DNA of 57,270 nucleotides from contig JABDAV010000009.1 in the NCBI GenBank assembly GCA_013289015.1, positions 1-57,270 on the forward strand. The letters are read 5' to 3'. The notes under the pieces are model-generated. The model was not told the DNA's origin. It did no database searches and worked only from the letters and a program-made list of their open reading frames with translations. Shown here piece by piece: positions 28,007-35,707 of this stretch; within the stretch, counting starts at the first letter, position 1, and each line of letters opens with the position of its first letter. Source of the stretch: Bacteroidota bacterium. Its GTDB lineage: Bacteria; Bacteroidota; Bacteroidia; Chitinophagales; Chitinophagaceae. Both the position numbers and the translations under genes were made by a program.

Positions 28007-28960
28007 ATGACTTCAACGAAAGATATAAAGGATCTGCGTATTGTTTTTATGGGCACACCTGAATTTGCTGTCGCATCACTTGATGCGTTGGTTAATGCCG
28101 GTTGTACTATTGTTGGCGTTATTACCGCTCCGGATAAACCTGCAGGCCGTGGTATGCAGCTACAGCAAAGCGCCGTAAAAAAATATGCGCTTGAAAAAAA
28201 AATAAATATTCTTCAACCTGAAAAATTAAAGAACGTTGCGTTTATTGAAGAATTGAGATCATTGCATGCAGATGTGCAGGTAGTTGTAGCTTTTCGCATG
28301 TTGCCTGAAATTGTATGGAACATGCCGCCGGTGGGAACCATCAATGTGCATGCATCTTTGTTGCCGCAATATCGTGGGGCCGCGCCTGTTAACTGGGCAA
28401 TTATTAATGGTGAAAAAGAAACAGGCATTACAACATTCAAATTGCAGCAGGAAATTGATACAGGTAATATTTTGTTACAGGAGAAAATTTCAATTGGTGA
28501 AAAAGAAACAGCCGGTGAGTTGCATGACCATTTAAAGATACTTGGTGCAGATGTACTGGTGAAAACTATTAAAGCTATAGCAAGCGGAGCAATAAAAGAA
28601 ACACAACAATCAGCTATCAGCTATCAGACATCAGACATCAAACATGCACCTAAAATAAATACCGAAACCTGTAAAATAGATTGGAACAATAAAGCAGATG
28701 ATATTTATAATCTTATCCGTGGTCTGTCACCTTATCCTGCAGCTTTTACTTATCTTGATGACAAAGTGTTTAAAATATATTTTGGCGAAAAAGAGATAAC
28801 AATGCATCGTTACCCAAATGGTTCAGTACATTCAGATGGAAAAACTTATTTGAAATTTGCCTGCGCTGATGGATTCATTCACTGCACAGATATACAATTG
28901 CAGGGCAAAAAAAGAATGAATACCAGGGATTTTTTAAGAGGCTACAAAATTTATATATAA
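28007..28960 (+). CDS. fmt: Methionyl-tRNA formyltransferase
   Basis: Transfers a formyl group from 10-formyl-THF to Met-tRNA for translation initiation. The N-terminal domain shows GTPEFAV (16-22) and the catalytic Asn-x-His segment NVHASLLPQYRGAAPVNWAI (about residues 107-126). The C-terminal OB-like domain follows (KIDWNNKADDIYNLIRGLSPYPAAFT). The ATG at 28007 is used because the longer frame begins at GTG and adds five unrelated residues. The linker between the domains carries about eight extra residues, encoded by a short direct-repeat tract (28609-28641). The gene stands alone and ends 1 bp before the convergent small gene at 28962. Confidence 0.95.
   Translation: MTSTKDIKDLRIVFMGTPEFAVASLDALVNAGCTIVGVITAPDKPAGRGMQLQQSAVKKYALEKKINILQPEKLKNVAFIEELRSLHADVQVVVAFRMLPEIVWNMPPVGTINVHASLLPQYRGAAPVNWAIINGEKETGITTFKLQQEIDTGNILLQEKISIGEKETAGELHDHLKILGADVLVKTIKAIASGAIKETQQSAISYQTSDIKHAPKINTETCKIDWNNKADDIYNLIRGLSPYPAAFTYLDDKVFKIYFGEKEITMHRYPNGSVHSDGKTYLKFACADGFIHCTDIQLQGKKRMNTRDFLRGYKIYI
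28609..28641. repeat. Short direct-repeat tract inside fmt
   Basis: ATCAGCT-ATCAGCT-ATCAG followed by ACATCAG-ACATCA: two adjoining short tandem repeats. They encode part of the linker between the two Fmt domains without breaking the frame. Confidence 0.7.
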
Positions 28961-28961
28961 G

Positions 28962-29165
28962 CTATGCAACCAGTCCCGTTTTTAAATTATTGGAAAACCG
29001 GAAGGCTTTTTCATAAGCCTGTGCGCGATCTTCTGCCTTGATAACAGCCCAGATCGTATCACCAACGTGCCGCTCCAAAAAAGTATCATCATAGGCGACT
29101 TCTTCCTGTATGGCGGTTATTGATCTTACTTCAAACTTATAAAATTCAATTCTGAATTTCTGCAT
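28962..29165 (-). CDS. Conserved-looking 67-residue protein
   Basis: Small soluble protein of 67 residues with no signal peptide. It starts MQKFRIEFYKFEV and contains an acidic centre (EEVAYDDTFLERHVGDTIWAVIKAED) and a helix AQAYEKAFRFSNNL; the predicted pattern is strand-strand-helix. I do not recognise the family. It has a proper ATG and protein-like composition and is convergent with fmt with a 1-bp gap, all of which favour a real gene. Confidence 0.6.
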   Translation of the reverse strand: MQKFRIEFYKFEVRSITAIQEEVAYDDTFLERHVGDTIWAVIKAEDRAQAYEKAFRFSNNLKTGLVA

Positions 29166-29277
29166 ACAATCGTTTAAATAATTAGCTGCATAACGCTTGC
29201 CAGATTCGTTACTTAAAAGCCAACGAACTTATACTTAAAAGCTACAAGAGGGAAAGCAAAAAATCTTTCACAAAAAA

Positions 29278-29430
29278 TTACATGAGATCAAGTGCAAGCG
29301 CAAAATTGGTAACTATGCCGGGCAAAGCCATCCATAATAATTGAGGATAGAAAAGAACAAGTAAAGCAAGAATGCCTAACCAAACGAGGAGGAGAAACCA
29401 ATATTTTGAGGAAGATTTACGCTCTGTCAT
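29278..29430 (-). CDS. 50-residue membrane microprotein
   Basis: ATG at 29428-29430 (minus strand) opens a 50-codon frame: a polar basic N-terminus (MTERKSSSKYW) followed by a strongly hydrophobic stretch FLLLVWLGILALLVLFYPQ and a second one, LLWMALPGIVTNFALALDLM. The composition (Trp, Pro and Leu in a topologically sensible order, positive-inside N-terminus) is that of a small inner-membrane protein rather than random sequence. It occupies the otherwise empty 322-bp gap 29166-29487. Function unknown; from memory, similar short proteins occur in related genomes. Confidence 0.6.
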   Translation of the reverse strand: MTERKSSSKYWFLLLVWLGILALLVLFYPQLLWMALPGIVTNFALALDLM

Positions 29431-29487
29431 TTGTATGATTTTTGCAAAAATAAAAGCGAAAAGCCAACAATGAAAATTTATTAAAAT

Positions 29488-30666
29488 TTACTGTTTGTAT
29501 TCGAGTTGGGGATGCCTTTCAAATGAATGTTTTGCTTCGTCAAAAATATAACGGTAAGTAACCATTCTCCTGCTCTGCGAAGCGCCAAGGCTTTTATAGA
29601 TATTTATCATTTTAGGATTCCAGTCTCCTGCCCAACCCATTTCATATTTATCATACCATCCTTTACTTTGAATAGGAATAGACGCTTCATATATCATGAA
29701 TGAATCAATGCCTAATGCCTGGAATTTTGGAACAATGCCAAACGCAACGCCTGTAAAAATGCGGCATTTATTATTTTTCTTCATCCATAATAAACGTAGT
29801 TTTTCAATCAATCCAAGTTTGCCGTTAAAATGTTTGAAGTATTCATTAAGGTCAGGAATGTTTATCCACATGGCGATCGGCTCTTCTTTATAGTAAGCAA
29901 ACCAGATAACCCTTTCATCCATTACCAGTTTCATTTTATTGAACAGTTTCATCACTTCTTTTGCTGATATTTCTTTGGCCTCTCCATGTTGTGCCCATGC
30001 AGCATTATAAACGGTTGCAAATTCCTGTGCATGTTTTTCTAAATTTTTTATGTTGATGTGCCGTGCAGCATAACCGGGTTTATTTTTAAACTTAGTGTGG
30101 CGTTCGGAAAATTTATCAGATATTTTATCGGTTACGCCCATTGCATAATAGTACTGGTTGTAAAAATTTTTGAAACCATAATTTTCAAACAGCTTATCGT
30201 AATATGGCGGGTTATATGGCATACCGTAAATAGGCGCTTTGTCAAAACCTTCCGCCATTAATCCCCACCATTTGTCGCGGTCGCCAAAGTTTATTGGTCC
30301 ATCCATAGCTTCCATGCCCTTGCTTTTCAGCCAGTCTTTCGCAGCATCAAATAAAATTTTAGCAGCAGCGTCATTATTAATACAATCAAAAAAGCCAACT
30401 CCGCCGGTAGCAAAATCAGTTCCGCTATTTATATATTTTGAATGAGTGAACGCAGCAATACGGCCGAGCAGTTTCTGATCATCATCTTTCAAAATCCAGC
30501 GTTTGGTTTCTCCGTATTTATAATGCTTGTTTTTTGCAGTATCAAACACATCATTTACTTCGTTATCAAGCGGCCGGATATAATTTGGATTATTTTTATT
30601 CATCAGCACATTAGCCTTAATAAAATCTTTTGCCCTTGCAGTGCTGTTAACTTCAATCAATTGCAT
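29488..30666 (-). CDS. GNAT-fold protein of YghO type
   Basis: A 392-residue cytosolic protein resembling the YghO family, an uncharacterised relative of GNAT acetyltransferases found in many Bacteroidota. Recognisable parts are the N-terminal ARAKDFI...NPNYIRPLDNEV, the GRIAAF strand and GGVGFFDCINND (about 85-100), MDGPINFGDRDKWWGLMAEGF, and the second GNAT-like half with GVAFGIVPKFQALGIDSFMIYEA (about 310-335). Length is normal. The reaction and substrate are unknown. It is a single minus-strand gene; the divergent neighbour begins 65 bp away. Confidence 0.72.
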   Translation of the reverse strand: MQLIEVNSTARAKDFIKANVLMNKNNPNYIRPLDNEVNDVFDTAKNKHYKYGETKRWILKDDDQKLLGRIAAFTHSKYINSGTDFATGGVGFFDCINNDAAAKILFDAAKDWLKSKGMEAMDGPINFGDRDKWWGLMAEGFDKAPIYGMPYNPPYYDKLFENYGFKNFYNQYYYAMGVTDKISDKFSERHTKFKNKPGYAARHINIKNLEKHAQEFATVYNAAWAQHGEAKEISAKEVMKLFNKMKLVMDERVIWFAYYKEEPIAMWINIPDLNEYFKHFNGKLGLIEKLRLLWMKKNNKCRIFTGVAFGIVPKFQALGIDSFMIYEASIPIQSKGWYDKYEMGWAGDWNPKMINIYKSLGASQSRRMVTYRYIFDEAKHSFERHPQLEYKQ

Positions 30667-30730
30667 GGCGCGAATGTAGGAAATGAACGCTTTTCAAATT
30701 TGCATATGTTTGGTTGACTAAAAATGTAAA

Positions 30731-31201
30731 ATGGACGATTTAGAAGATTTATATTTTGAAATTCATGATAGTGGTGATTTAATAAGACTTGAGTTTGCCA
30801 AACCAAATAAGATAAATGACGATTCTATGAATGATTGGGATAAAAATTGGATTAGGGTAAAAGTTATAATTAAAGCGGGTGCTTTTAATGGGCACTATTG
30901 GGCAGACTTTATGACTACTGATTTTGAGCTATTTAAGCGCGATATAAAAAAGATAGATCAAGACTTCAATGGGATAGGCAAATTTGAAACACTTGAAGAT
31001 CAGCTAAACTTGAGTATTAAAGGAGATGGAATTGGACATTTTGAACTAGAATGTATAGCAAAAGATAATGCTTCTTTTGGAAGTAGACTTTCGTTTAGTT
31101 TGACTTTTGATCAAACAGAATTGAAAAGACTTATAAATGAGCTTGATAAAATTATAAAAGCATATCCTATCAAGGGAGATATGAATATAAAAAATGAATG
31201 A
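30731..31201 (+). CDS. Probable WapI-type immunity protein, orphan
   Basis: A 156-residue soluble protein. The pattern DWDKNWIRVKVIIKAG..., ADFMTTDFELFKRDIKKI, LNLSIKGDGIGHFELECIA, LSFSLTFDQTELKRLINELDKIIKAYP matches my recollection of the WapI-type immunity proteins that protect against CDI/WapA-like nuclease toxins. No toxin, Rhs/WapA protein or other immunity gene is nearby, so it would be an orphan. Flanking genes are unrelated (YghO-like, ECF sigma). The composition is more Lys/Asp/Ile-rich than its neighbours, consistent with acquisition. It could instead be an uncharacterised protein with a similar fold. Confidence 0.5.
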   Translation: MDDLEDLYFEIHDSGDLIRLEFAKPNKINDDSMNDWDKNWIRVKVIIKAGAFNGHYWADFMTTDFELFKRDIKKIDQDFNGIGKFETLEDQLNLSIKGDGIGHFELECIAKDNASFGSRLSFSLTFDQTELKRLINELDKIIKAYPIKGDMNIKNE

Positions 31202-31317
31202 TTTAAGCAAACCACTCTAATAATATAAAAATCGGCGTTCCTGTAACATTTCCTTCCATTATCCGTACCACTATAAATCACTTTGAATATTAATTTTACA
31301 GCTGTCAAGAAATATTT

Positions 31318-31803
31318 ATGACTGAAAGGGAATACAATGACTGCGTAAACTTGTATGCCGACAATGTTTTTCGCTTTATAGTGAAGAATATACGGCATGA
31401 AGAAGACGCAAAGGATATTGTTCAAACTGCTTTTGAGAAATTATGGCGCAACCGCGAATCGGTTCAAACGGAAAAATCAAAATCTTTTTTGTTTACGGTT
31501 GCATACAATCAAATGATAGATCACATAAGAAAAGCAAAGAGAATTTCTTTGAAAGATGAGTTCAATGCTGAAATAAGAACCTTTGAACAGCCGGTCTCAA
31601 ACCTTAAAAAAAATTTACAGGATGCGCTGAACACGCTGAATGAAACACAAAGAAGTTTGGTGTTGCTTAAAGATTATGAAGGATATAATTATGAAGAAAT
31701 AGGACGAATAACAGGATTAAATGAAAGCCAGGTAAAAGTATATCTGCACAGGGCAAGGCTTAACCTGCGCAACTATTTGGTGAAACCCGAAAATGTAGTG
31801 TAA
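31318..31803 (+). CDS. ECF RNA polymerase sigma factor
   Basis: A 161-residue sigma-70 family protein of the extracytoplasmic-function group, with region 2 at about 10-75 (RHEEDAKDIVQTAFEKLWRN, YNQMIDHIRK) and region 4 at about 105-155 (YNYEEIGRITGLNESQVKVYLHRAR). No region 3 is seen. It precedes an anti-sigma-like gene by 17 bp and an outer-membrane barrel gene, a common arrangement for envelope-stress or transport regulons. It probably autoregulates this cluster (inference). Confidence 0.92.
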   Translation: MTEREYNDCVNLYADNVFRFIVKNIRHEEDAKDIVQTAFEKLWRNRESVQTEKSKSFLFTVAYNQMIDHIRKAKRISLKDEFNAEIRTFEQPVSNLKKNLQDALNTLNETQRSLVLLKDYEGYNYEEIGRITGLNESQVKVYLHRARLNLRNYLVKPENVV

Positions 31804-31820
31804 GCTTAAAATAGTTAAAC

Positions 31821-32954
31821 ATGAAAATGATCAACAGGAATAATTACGAAGAGTTCTTCTTACTGTATGTAGATGACGAGCTCGATGCTATATCAAAACT
31901 TGCAGTTGAAGATTTTATACTGCAGCATGCAGACCTGGCTATTGAGCTGGAAATGCTGATGCAGGCTAAGCCTTTGCCTGAAGAAATTGTGTTCACTGAT
32001 AAAGAAAGCCTGTTAAGAACAGAAGGGAATAATATTAATGAGATTAATCACGAAGAATATTTTCTGTTGTATGTAGACAATGAACTGAGTGCTTCAAAGC
32101 GGGAAGAGGTGGAGAAGTATGTATTGCAACATCCGCATTTGCAGGATGAATTTACTTTAATAAAGCAAACTGTGCTTGTACCTGGAACAGTGAACTATGG
32201 CAACAAAGCCGGTTTATACCGCAAGGAAAAAAGAAGAGCAATTTATATAAACACCTGGCGATTGGCCGCAGCGGCAATATTTATTGGTGTATGTGTAACC
32301 GGTTGGTTAATGATGCAAAAAAATACACCTGCCATTACTGTTGCCGATAATAACAAAGTTTCTATTCCATCCAAACAACCTGTAACAGTACCTCGTGTTG
32401 ATACACCTGAACAGCACATAATACAACCGGCGCAACCTGCAATACAGGAAGTGCTCGTGGCAAAACAACCTGTCAAAGAAAAAGACAGAAAGCACGAAGC
32501 AGAACCTGTTATTTCTAAGATCGCAAAGGAAAATCCTGCGAATAACAACAATACAGTAAATAATGATGATGGTAATGACCTTGCTTACCAGCATGCTGAT
32601 CCATCCAATAACGATATTATCAGGCAACAAAACGAACTGCCTTCTTCAATTGATGCAACCGCTGATGTGCCTGATGATTTAACCGAAAGGCAAGCTGAAA
32701 CGGGAACCTTGGCGGCAGAACCCATCAGCAGTGAAAATAACGGGTATAAAACATACCCCGTGGCTTATAAGGAAATCAACACAAATGATGATGACAATTC
32801 TTTGCATGTAGGTGTGTTCGACCTTAATAAAAATAAGGTAAAAAATCTTTTTAAAAAAGCAGGCCGCGTGTTCAATAACCGTACTAATGACTTTGCAAAT
32901 GAAGATGGCAAACTGCAGGTTGCCGATTTTGAAATAAAAACGAAAAAACAATAA
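31821..32954 (+). CDS. Anti-sigma-like membrane protein with doubled N-terminal motif
   Basis: A 377-residue protein with one transmembrane helix at about 146-164, consistent with a cytoplasmic sigma-binding part and a periplasmic tail. The cytoplasmic part holds two tandem copies of a zf-HC2-like helical motif lacking the Cys/His residues: YEEFFLLYVDDELD (9-22) with DFILQHADL, and HEEYFLLYVDNELS (77-90) with KYVLQHPHL. The periplasmic region is long, Asn/Gln/Pro-rich and probably disordered. It lies between the ECF sigma gene (17 bp) and the barrel gene (20 bp). The anti-sigma role is inferred from this order and topology. Confidence 0.75.
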   Translation: MKMINRNNYEEFFLLYVDDELDAISKLAVEDFILQHADLAIELEMLMQAKPLPEEIVFTDKESLLRTEGNNINEINHEEYFLLYVDNELSASKREEVEKYVLQHPHLQDEFTLIKQTVLVPGTVNYGNKAGLYRKEKRRAIYINTWRLAAAAIFIGVCVTGWLMMQKNTPAITVADNNKVSIPSKQPVTVPRVDTPEQHIIQPAQPAIQEVLVAKQPVKEKDRKHEAEPVISKIAKENPANNNNTVNNDDGNDLAYQHADPSNNDIIRQQNELPSSIDATADVPDDLTERQAETGTLAAEPISSENNGYKTYPVAYKEINTNDDDNSLHVGVFDLNKNKVKNLFKKAGRVFNNRTNDFANEDGKLQVADFEIKTKKQ

Positions 32955-32974
32955 TTAATTCAAAGAAAATTACA

Positions 32975-33850
32975 ATGAAAAGGATCTTATTAGCAGCAAT
33001 GGCTATACTGTCATCTTTATTAACTATTGCCCAAACAGATACAACAGGCACGGGGAAAAAAGAAGATACAGTTCACGTTGGAAATTTTATTATTATAAGG
33101 AATCAGAAAGAAGGAAATACTTATAACGACAGCCTTCCACCAAACCGCGAGCATTACACTATAATCAATGTACCGGGCATACACCACGATTATGAAGAAT
33201 GGCATCATCATGACAAAAATCAAAACATCACTACCAATTACCTGATTTTTGACCTGGGCTTTCTCAATTATAATGATCGTACAAATTATAACGATCCCGG
33301 AACAGCAATTTTTGCAGAGCCTGGTATAACTAAACAGGATATGAAACTTATCTCAGGCAAATCATCTAACGTAAATATCTGGTTTTTCATGCAAAGGCTA
33401 AACTTATCAAAGCATGTGTTGAATCTTAAATATGGTCTTGGATTCGATATGTATAATTATCGTTACAGCAGCAATATTACATTCCAGGAAAATTCTCCGT
33501 TCGTTAAAATGGATACACTTGATTTTTCGAAAAACAAATTATATGCAGCTTACGTAACTGTGCCATTGATGCTGAATATAATACCAGAGCCCGATCATTC
33601 GCATGGCTTTAATTTCAGTGTGGGAGCGAGCGCGGGCTACCGTATGAATACACATACAAAGCAAATAAGCGGTGAATATGGCAAAGTAAAAAATCATAAC
33701 GGTTTTGATCTCGATCCCTGGTTAATTTCTTATATAGGTGAAATTGGTATCGGCCCGCTGCACATTTACGGAAGTTACAGTATAAACACTTTGTTCCAGG
33801 ATGCAAACCATTATCCTTATACGATCGGTTTACGTTTTAGTAGCTGGTAG
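32975..33850 (+). CDS. Outer membrane beta-barrel protein
   Basis: A 291-residue exported protein with a signal peptide (1-19, ending TIAQ). Its alternating aromatic strands (NIWFFMQRLNLSKHVLNLKYGLG, YAAYVTVPLMLNII, FNFSVGASAGYRMN) and terminal YTIGLRFSSW give the C-terminal aromatic residue typical of small outer-membrane barrels (PorT/OmpA-barrel-like fold). An N-terminal His-rich loop (HHDYEEWHHHDK) could bind metal (inference). It ends the sigma/anti-sigma operon and is followed by a bidirectional terminator. Confidence 0.8.
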   Translation: MKRILLAAMAILSSLLTIAQTDTTGTGKKEDTVHVGNFIIIRNQKEGNTYNDSLPPNREHYTIINVPGIHHDYEEWHHHDKNQNITTNYLIFDLGFLNYNDRTNYNDPGTAIFAEPGITKQDMKLISGKSSNVNIWFFMQRLNLSKHVLNLKYGLGFDMYNYRYSSNITFQENSPFVKMDTLDFSKNKLYAAYVTVPLMLNIIPEPDHSHGFNFSVGASAGYRMNTHTKQISGEYGKVKNHNGFDLDPWLISYIGEIGIGPLHIYGSYSINTLFQDANHYPYTIGLRFSSW

Positions 33851-33930
33851 AAGATAAGCATCAATGCCGGAGGCTACTATTGCGTTTTAGCATCCAGGCG
33901 TTCGTATTTTCCGTTCATTTCCCCAAAATA

Positions 33931-33965
33931 AAAAAGCCATTTGCAGGTAAGCAGATGGCTTTTTT
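33931..33965. terminator. Bidirectional terminator between convergent genes
   Basis: AAAAAGCCATTTGC pairs with GCAGATGGCTTTTT (one G-T pair) around AGGTAA. The T run on each strand makes it work for both the barrel gene and gldJ. Confidence 0.85.
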
Positions 33966-33986
33966 ATAATAAAAATAAAGTTCAAT

Positions 33987-35558
33987 TTATCTTTTCTGCC
34001 TTCTCTTGGGAAAGAAATTGCCTGTGTTCGTCTTTGTTGACTGGCCTTCGGGAGCGCCATAATGCGTCATTGCGCAACGAAAACCTATAGTAGCGCTGCT
34101 CTGGTATTCTTCCATGAAACGGCGGGCACCCGGACTTAACCAATAAGGCAGATCTAACCAGCTGCCGCCCTTTACTACCCTACTCTGATCGCTTATTAGT
34201 GTTGTAACGCCATAACCATAGTAATAACTACTGGTGGAATCACCATCAAGGTAGTTAACAGCATAAGCATGCTGATAGTTACGACGATTCGCTAATGCAG
34301 AGTCATTTTCCGGTATCATTTTGATTCTGCCAAGGCTATCCCTTAAATTGCCTTCGCCGCCACTTTTGTCAATCTGCATAAATACATTACCGCGATATGG
34401 GTTTATATCGCCTTCATCCATGCCTGTAGTTGGCCTGTACACATCAGCTACCCATTCGCTCACATTACCACTCATATTGTAAAGCCCAAAGGCATTCGGG
34501 AAAAACGAAGTAACTGAAGCCGGGATTGCAGAACGGTCGTTTAAGCCTCCTGCTGTACCCATATAATCGCCATTACCGCGTTTAAAGTTAGCAAGCATTG
34601 CACCCTGCATAGCACCGCTTTTTGTAGCGCGAAGGTTGTCATATCCATCATTTTTCCAGGCATAAACCTGTTTATTGGCAATCACTTCTTCGCCTCTTTT
34701 CTTTTCTGACTTACGTTGATCAGGATTTTCTGAAATCAGCGCGAGTGCCGCATATTCCCATTCTGCTTCAGTAGGTAAGCGATAATCTGGAAATAAAATT
34801 CCATCTTCAAAGGCAACCTGCGTTCTTGGCCTGCCTTGGGCATCTTTTAAAGGATTGTCCTTTTTAGGTTTGCCAGGCACGCCTTCATATTCACCCATAA
34901 GATAGGATTTGGTGTTGAAATTGTCCTGCCCGCCACCATTCATTTCCTGTTTAATAAGATTTTTATTTTGATAACCTGCGTCGATCAGGGCCAGTTCATT
35001 TACCCTGTCTGTACGCCAGATACAGAAATCATGAGCCTGCCGCCATGTTACACCAACTACAGGGTAATAATTGTAAGAAGGATGGCGGAAATAATATTCA
35101 ACGTAAGGTTCATTGTATGCCAATTGTTCGCGCCACACAAGTGTATCCGGTTTAGCGCCGTCAACAACAGCCTGGTATTGGGGGTCTGAAAATACATTTT
35201 CTATCCAGTGTATGTATTCGCGGTAATGCACATTGGCTACTTCTGTTTTATCAATAAAAAATGAATTAACTGTTACTCTGCGGGGAACATTATTCCAATC
35301 ACCCATCACATCTTCTTCTGTAGAGCCCATCGTAAACGTACCCCCCTGTACAAAAACAAGCCCCGGGCCTGTTTTTATATCTTTTGGTTTAGCAACATAA
35401 TAGCCGCCCTGGTTTTTATCATTATAATGCCAGCCTGTTACGTCGCTTGCGCCATCCTTTTTCTTCCAGGAACTCTTACTGGCGCCTTTTTTACAGGATG
35501 ATGCCAGCAATCCGATCAACAGGAGAAAAATCGCAGAATTTTTAAGCAGCCTTGTCAT
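33987..35558 (-). CDS. gldJ: Gliding motility / T9SS lipoprotein GldJ
   Basis: Outer-membrane-associated lipoprotein of the gliding motility/type IX secretion apparatus. The 523-residue protein has a lipobox ending at Cys22 (ASSC) and a formylglycine-generating-enzyme (SUMF1)-like fold from about 66 to 505: GPGLVFVQGGTFTMGS, PVVGVTWRQAHDFCIWRT, RLPTEAEWEYAAL, NMSGNVSEWVADVY, RVVKGGSWLDLP. The sequence DVMGDWNNVPRRV...VNSFFIDKTEVANVHYREYIHWIE points to GldJ rather than GldK, as does the long insert. No other gld/spr/por gene is adjacent. The two T9SS-tailed proteins in the window (16031-17560, 44215-45810) would depend on this secretion system. Confidence 0.82.
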   Translation of the reverse strand: MTRLLKNSAIFLLLIGLLASSCKKGASKSSWKKKDGASDVTGWHYNDKNQGGYYVAKPKDIKTGPGLVFVQGGTFTMGSTEEDVMGDWNNVPRRVTVNSFFIDKTEVANVHYREYIHWIENVFSDPQYQAVVDGAKPDTLVWREQLAYNEPYVEYYFRHPSYNYYPVVGVTWRQAHDFCIWRTDRVNELALIDAGYQNKNLIKQEMNGGGQDNFNTKSYLMGEYEGVPGKPKKDNPLKDAQGRPRTQVAFEDGILFPDYRLPTEAEWEYAALALISENPDQRKSEKKRGEEVIANKQVYAWKNDGYDNLRATKSGAMQGAMLANFKRGNGDYMGTAGGLNDRSAIPASVTSFFPNAFGLYNMSGNVSEWVADVYRPTTGMDEGDINPYRGNVFMQIDKSGGEGNLRDSLGRIKMIPENDSALANRRNYQHAYAVNYLDGDSTSSYYYGYGVTTLISDQSRVVKGGSWLDLPYWLSPGARRFMEEYQSSATIGFRCAMTHYGAPEGQSTKTNTGNFFPKRRQKR

Positions 35559-35631
35559 TTGAAAAAATTAAACTTTAGGATTTTAGAACGAACTTAAGTT
35601 TTAAATATTGTTAAGCACAGTATATTAATAT

Positions 35632-35672
35632 ATTGCGCGGGCAAAATTAAGAGATTTTGCGGCCCGCGCAAT
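35632..35672 (-). terminator. Strong GC-rich palindrome between gldJ and the ThuA fusion gene
   Basis: ATTGCGCGGGC (35632-35642) pairs perfectly with GCCCGCGCAAT (35662-35672), extended inward by AAAAT/ATTTT with a 3-nt bulge. It is far more GC-rich than its surroundings and lies 36 bp past the stop of the ThuA fusion gene and 74 bp before gldJ. Most likely it ends the upstream transcript; no long T tract follows, so a protein-binding or processing role is possible. Confidence 0.55.
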
Positions 35673-35707
35673 TATTAAATATGACTGAATGAATATGGAA
35701 ATCAGTA

